DNA of 64,000 nucleotides, taken from positions 1-64,000 of the forward strand of contig JBJOQO010000007.1 of assembly GCA_046049865.1 (NCBI GenBank). Reading direction: 5' to 3'. How positions within the stretch are numbered: position 1 is the stretch's first letter; the number at the start of each line of letters is the position of its first letter. The notes beneath the pieces are model-generated. The model had not been told where the DNA came from. It did not search any database and was given only the letters and a program-made list of their open reading frames with translations. Made by a program: the position numbers and the translations under genes. Shown one piece after another: positions 61,301 through 64,000 of this stretch. The DNA comes from JANPCX01 sp046049865. Its GTDB lineage: Bacteria > Pseudomonadota > Gammaproteobacteria > Burkholderiales > Burkholderiaceae_C.

Positions 61301-62133
61301 ATATTTTTTGTTTTCAACTCACCACTGAGCTGCATGCGGGGCGAGGCATCCACAGGCATGTCCAACTGGAGCGTCAGCTTCGCCTGCAACTCACCCGTTT
61401 TCAATCGCACCGGCAGGTGACTCGGAGCGTAGCCCGCGTAGTGAGTCAAGTCTGTGGGGTCCAGATGCAGTTCAATCACCGCGTGGCGCTGCTTGGCAAA
61501 TGGCACCGCCTGGGCACCGCTGTCAAAAGCGCTGCCGTTGAGCAAAAACTGTAAACGTGGTTCTACCTTGATGTCGACTTGGGTCGGGATATTCGACAAA
61601 AAGGGCAAAGTCAGGCGGACGTCTTTGACGTGGTGATTTCGTTTGACCGGCAGGTCGTCGAATTCAATTTCGCCACCCAAAAGCTGCAAGTTGTAAAGCG
61701 CAAAACGAGCGGGTTCGGACGAGGGCTGCGGGCTGGGCTTGGAGAACTTCTCCAGCAAATCGTCAATGTCGTAACGTCCATCAGCGATCCGCGTCAATCG
61801 CAACTTGGGCGCGCGCACCACTGCAGCAGACACCACGGGCGCGCGCTCCCAAACGGAGCGCAGATCGGCATCAACTTCCACCTCGTCAACCGTGAGCACG
61901 GGTTGGTCACCAGGGGATGTGCCCCCCACACGAACACCGCGAAGTTCGACAGCGAGAGCCCATGGTCGAAACACCAGATGGTCAACTCGAACCTCTCGAC
62001 CCAGCGCCACACTGGCCTGTTTTTCAATTTCAGGTTTTAGCCACCAAGGCAACGCCAGCCACAAGGCCGCGCAAACACCGGCCCACGCCAGCAACAACCA
62101 AGCTATTCGACGAAACCACTTCTTCAAGAGCAT
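58303..62133 (-). CDS. DUF748/AsmA-like giant envelope protein
   Basis: 1276 residues: an N-terminal anchor (about 8-30, IAWLLLAWAGVCAALWLALPWWL) followed by a long periplasmic part. The middle is AsmA/DUF748-like with many beta-strand repeats (for example VDEVEVDADLRSVWERAPVV, ALYNLQLLGGEIEFDDLPVK). Late on there is DUF748-type sequence ending in an OmpA-like tail (VEFVPGTAVVSEKGQAAISK ... LAAPKLRVSGEDDAAWLPSV). DUF748 proteins are related to AsmA/YhdP, implicated in lipid transport and outer-membrane integrity. The exact role is unknown. The length is usual for the group. Confidence 0.85.
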   Translation of the reverse strand: MLLKKWFRRIAWLLLAWAGVCAALWLALPWWLKPEIEKQASVALGREVRVDHLVFRPWALAVELRGVRVGGTSPGDQPVLTVDEVEVDADLRSVWERAPVVSAAVVRAPKLRLTRIADGRYDIDDLLEKFSKPSPQPSSEPARFALYNLQLLGGEIEFDDLPVKRNHHVKDVRLTLPFLSNIPTQVDIKVEPRLQFLLNGSAFDSGAQAVPFAKQRHAVIELHLDPTDLTHYAGYAPSHLPVRLKTGELQAKLTLQLDMPVDASPRMQLSGELKTKNIALTDASAAPLLAWQNAAMNLLDIQPLVGLVRLGPMDMDGLIVNLSRQGAGPWNWNFLDQQQPRVAGQAAVPALKTEAAGSKAQNKWQFSLKSVALKDSVLHIGDGAVKPAARLQIRVPEVAVGAWAWPSVAAPGAAAAGSSANLPATDVRAVAGLYSDAGPVGSSDLQGSFRMNGRLLGTEFDGGLEIQDLLLQPLAPYLNQVLQPRLAARVSAKARVKGQAPLEGGDAPVNWSVSQGEVTVSDLRLTAPAAGNKIARAPSAGPTLLAFRELSFTGVAADSSTRRVNLDNVVLSQPKTTLARDKWGVWNAEKWLVQKSAAPTDKKSAIRQAATTTEPPWQLQLAQFQVKGGELDWVDAAAAEKRVVELQARGLQFALRDVVWQDGRLNKPVRVQVDARINDGVHAGDRNSRSLANWAVFSSQATLNVEPLQAKGSIKTERFPVHVFAPYAAKAVPVDLRRADLALTGDFNLAQKPTGLEVQASGQLAVANLEVLDWPDAASQDDETLGTPLISWQRLLLDGVRFRLVPGGKPDIEVAQADLTGLVSRLVITEKGSFNLRDVAAPTADGASPPRVSADVAQVPAATPSASDAAATPKAADGLPLRFVLGGVKVVNATVDFTDRFIRPNYSAKLTELNGSLGAVRSDSRDMAPITLKGRAAGTALLDIAGQVNPMVEPLALDINAKATDLELAPLTAYAGKYAGYAIERGKLSLELQYKIDPSGRLEANNQLILNQLTFGEKVDSPTATKLPVLLAVALLKDRNGVIDINLPVSGSIQDPQFSVGGIIWKIILNLIGKALTAPFSLLAGGGSTDLSVVEFVPGTAVVSEKGQAAISKVGQALLDRPSLRMTVSGAADPTSERDAFAQAAVQAQVVAEQKRELARAGSTPEVLPPLSPEDRAALLRRVYRQTDMPGKPRNALGLIKDIPVPEMESLLQGHVRVSVEAMRELALQRGLAVRQTLADKGVGSDRLFLAAPKLRVSGEDDAAWLPSVQLTLATR

Positions 62134-62253
62134 GCCATCTCACTTTCTGCCCCAAGGAGCTCTACCGAGCGTCACTCGGTTTGTCCGGCAAAATCCCTGT
62201 TGGCCGAATCAGCCCCAATCAGGTCTATTCATCAACCGTCAGCGAACCCAACC

Positions 62254-63072
62254 ATGAACAGTCTCTTCACGATGCTAGGCATTGAGTCTTGGAAACCATT
62301 CCTGGTGGCATTGATGCTACCGCCTGTTCCCTTCCTGCTGATGGCACTCGTGGGCGCCCGCTTGATATTGCCCCGCCGCGGCTTGGGATGGTTGGTCATT
62401 TTGTTGAGTGTTGCAGGGCTTTGGTTCAGTGCTTGCGGTGGCACCGCGCACTTGCTCGAGACATTTGTTGTCAAAGAACCGCCCGCCTTAACGCGGGACC
62501 GCATCGGCGAGATCAAGTCCCAGCAGCGAGGAGACGGTAAGAATGCCACCTCCGCCATTGTGATTTTGGGTGCCGGAAAAGAGAGCTTTGCGCCGGAGTA
62601 CGGTGTCTCCAATTTGTCCGCAGGCTCTTTAGAAAGACTGCGGTATGGCTTGTGGTTGTCGCGAGAAACTGGTCTGCCAGTGGCCTTCAGCGGCGGGCCA
62701 GGTTGGTCGCAGAATGACGGCGCAGCCGAAGCGGACATTGCCAATCGCATCGCGAGCCAGGAGTTCAGCCGCCCAATTCGGTGGGTTGAATCTCAGTCGA
62801 GAGATACGCGAACCAATGCGGCGGCGAGTGTCAGCTTACTCAAAGCATCGGGGATCAAACACATTTTGGTGGTCACCCATGGCTGGCACATGCCCAGGGC
62901 CATCGCCGCATTTGAACAAAGCGGCCTAGGCACGATCACGATGGAAGCTGCCCCGATGGGACTGGCACAACGGGTGAACCGTCCAGAACTTGATTGGCTG
63001 CCGAGTGTGTATGGTTTTTCTCGGGTACACCACGCGCTTCGAGAAGCCGCCGCCAAATTCTTTGGCGCTTGA
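62254..63072 (+). CDS. YdcF/SanA-family protein (DUF218)
   Basis: A 272-residue protein from the ATG at 62254. Two hydrophobic segments (about 18-45 and 50-70) precede the DUF218 domain: AIVILGAGKESFAPEYGVSNLS, RLRYGLWLSRETGLPVAFSGG, WVESQSRDTRTNAAASV and HILVVTHGWHMPRAIAAFEQ. This architecture is like ElyC and YdcF, which affect envelope integrity and peptidoglycan precursor lipid handling in E. coli. It is divergent from the DUF748 gene and ends just before the tRNAs. Confidence 0.85.
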   Translation: MNSLFTMLGIESWKPFLVALMLPPVPFLLMALVGARLILPRRGLGWLVILLSVAGLWFSACGGTAHLLETFVVKEPPALTRDRIGEIKSQQRGDGKNATSAIVILGAGKESFAPEYGVSNLSAGSLERLRYGLWLSRETGLPVAFSGGPGWSQNDGAAEADIANRIASQEFSRPIRWVESQSRDTRTNAAASVSLLKASGIKHILVVTHGWHMPRAIAAFEQSGLGTITMEAAPMGLAQRVNRPELDWLPSVYGFSRVHHALREAAAKFFGA

Positions 63073-63093
63073 GATGTCCACAGCGAGAAATTC

Positions 63094-63169
63094 TGGTGGG
63101 CCCTGACAGATTCGAACTGTCGACCTACGGATTAAGAGTCCGCTGCTCTACCAACTGAGCTAAGAGCCC
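63094..63169 (-). tRNA. tRNA-Lys(CTT)
   Basis: A 76-base cloverleaf on the minus strand. The acceptor pairs GGGCTCT with AGGGCCC (one G-T pair), the D stem is GCTC/GAGC, the anticodon loop reads TCTTAAT giving anticodon CTT, the T arm is GACAG-TTCGAAT-CTGTC, and the 3' CCA is encoded. Confidence 0.95.
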
Positions 63170-63227
63170 CGGCAAACTGTCTGTACTGATGTGCAGTGGC
63201 CTGAGGCACAGCGAGCAGCATGTTGAA

Positions 63228-63303
63228 TGGTGGGTCGTGCGTGACTCGAACACGCGACCAACGGATTAAAAGTCCGCTGCTCTACCGACTGAGCTAACGA
63301 CCC
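63228..63303 (-). tRNA. tRNA-Lys(TTT)
   Basis: A 76-base cloverleaf on the minus strand, with acceptor GGGTCGT/ACGACCC fully paired, D stem GCTC/GAGC, anticodon TTT in loop TTTTAAT, T arm GCGTG-TTCGAGT-CACGC and encoded CCA. Together with the CTT gene it reads both lysine codons; the pair are 58 bases apart and may be cotranscribed. Confidence 0.95.
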
Positions 63304-63412
63304 CCTCACATACCTTTTTACCTACTCACCTGCCGCAAACATCACATGTCAGCGACAAGCCTAAGATTATAGCCCGAAATAGACGCACTACGGAAGAGTC
63401 TGTCACGGTCTT

Positions 63413-64000
63413 TCACTTCCCCAGCAGCCCCAAACGGAGAGCTTCCTGGGCTGCAACCATTCCGAATGTTGCCGTCACCATGACACTGGAGCCATAGCCA
63501 TGGCAGTTCAGGCTGCCATCACTGCTGCCGGGCAAATCACAGTTGCCAGTTGGCAGGTTGACCGCTTCCTTGGAAAAAATGCAGCGCAAACCCAATGGGG
63601 TTGGTTTTTTTGATGCCATGACGTTCGGGGCAACATCGTCCCGGCTGCTGCGACGCAAACGCTGACGCAGCGAGGCCAGCAAACGATCGTGGGTCACCTC
63701 GCTCAGGTCGGCAACCTGCACCTGATGGGCAAACTGTTTGCCTCCCGCTGCACCCACCGTCACCAGATGAGCTGGTGAATCGTGCCGCATGGCCCAGCGC
63801 GCCATGGTCCACTTAGCGGCCACTTGGTCGCAAGCGTCAATCACCACATCAACAGCCTCGGGCAACAACGTCGGCCAGTTGTATTCGTCGACAAACTCCT
63901 CCACACCATGCACAGCACAGCCGGGGTGGATGTCAGCGATACGACTGACCAAAGCCTGCACCTTGGACTGCCCCATCGTGGCACCAAGTGCTTGCACCTG
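63413..64000 (-). CDS. tcdA: tRNA threonylcarbamoyladenosine dehydratase (partial)
   Basis: The C-terminal 195 codons of a ThiF/MoeB-family protein; the 5' part lies beyond the right edge. The visible part has VEEFVDEYNWPTLLP, DVVIDACDQVAAKW (the Asp of the adenylate site), AGGKQFAHQVQVADLSEVTHD and DLPGSSDGSLNCHGYGSSVMVTATFGMVAAQEAL, diagnostic of TcdA/CsdL rather than MoeB. It forms the cyclic ct6A modification on tRNAs reading ANN codons, which include the two Lys tRNAs beside it. The stop is at 63413. Confidence 0.9.
   Translation of the reverse strand, partial: QVQALGATMGQSKVQALVSRIADIHPGCAVHGVEEFVDEYNWPTLLPEAVDVVIDACDQVAAKWTMARWAMRHDSPAHLVTVGAAGGKQFAHQVQVADLSEVTHDRLLASLRQRLRRSSRDDVAPNVMASKKPTPLGLRCIFSKEAVNLPTGNCDLPGSSDGSLNCHGYGSSVMVTATFGMVAAQEALRLGLLGK

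Noticed and set aside
1..64000. CRISPR arrays, prophage, rRNA operon, complete insertion sequence
   Set aside because: No regularly spaced short repeats, phage structural genes, rRNA sequence or transposase genes with motifs were seen.

Overview
The window looks like chromosomal backbone of a GC-rich betaproteobacterium, most likely a Burkholderiales member of the Comamonadaceae type. This is an inference from protein character and gene order (ftsK-lolA-rarA beside trxB, xseB-ispA-dxs, ileS-lspA next to ribF, edd-eda). No rRNA, prophage, complete insertion sequence or CRISPR array was seen. Nearly all of the 64 kb is tightly packed housekeeping and metabolic genes.

Layout. 1-1477: the end of a branched-chain amino acid uptake operon (livH, partial livM). 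1687-7802: rarA, lolA and ftsK on the minus strand, a Crp-type regulator, and divergent trxB. 7868-9724: an uncharacterised membrane-anchored protein, possibly a clan GH-A-like glycosidase. 9774-11430: dadA behind a tandem glycine riboswitch. 11526-13889: a HI0933-type flavoprotein and a LysR regulator. 13967-23422: an apparent peptide-scavenging operon with a class II amidotransferase, a family 5 binding protein, an M14/aspartoacylase-like hydrolase, DppBCDF-type transporter parts and a gamma-glutamyltransferase lipoprotein. 23573-26527: waaA and a phosphomannomutase/phosphoglucomutase, with a mobile-type repeat between them. 27005-32354: gabD, a degenerate GGDEF protein and two uncharacterised envelope proteins. 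32460-40960: murB, yajQ, a retropepsin-like protease, rsuA, ribF, mipA/ompV, ileS and lspA. 41049-44073: a PAS histidine kinase converging on an HD-GYP protein. 44221-47310: the isoprenoid operon xseB-ispA-dxs. 47528-52633: a Rieske oxygenase, DMT exporter, sulfurtransferase, UspA and Ppx/GppA. 52640-55128: the Entner-Doudoroff pair edd-eda with a HexR-like operator upstream. 55287-63072: an OmpA-like protein, a MobA-like nucleotidyltransferase, pdxH, msrA, a small unknown, a giant DUF748/AsmA-like protein and a YdcF-family protein. 63094-63303: tRNA-Lys(CTT) and tRNA-Lys(TTT). 63413-64000: partial tcdA.

The least explained parts are non-coding or uncharacterised: (i) two 240-bp copies of one repeat with 20-bp terminal inverted repeats, one just upstream of waaA and one between the kinase and HD-GYP genes; (ii) a 172-bp element with perfect 18-bp inverted ends before gabD; (iii) a REP-like inverted pair at the start of ggt; (iv) a tandem glycine riboswitch controlling a D-amino acid dehydrogenase gene; (v) the 618-residue anchored protein and the 594-residue secreted tandem-cysteine/coiled-coil protein; (vi) an intrinsic terminator inside the leader of the Rieske oxygenase gene. 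I did not find a clear new multi-gene defence or biosynthetic system.
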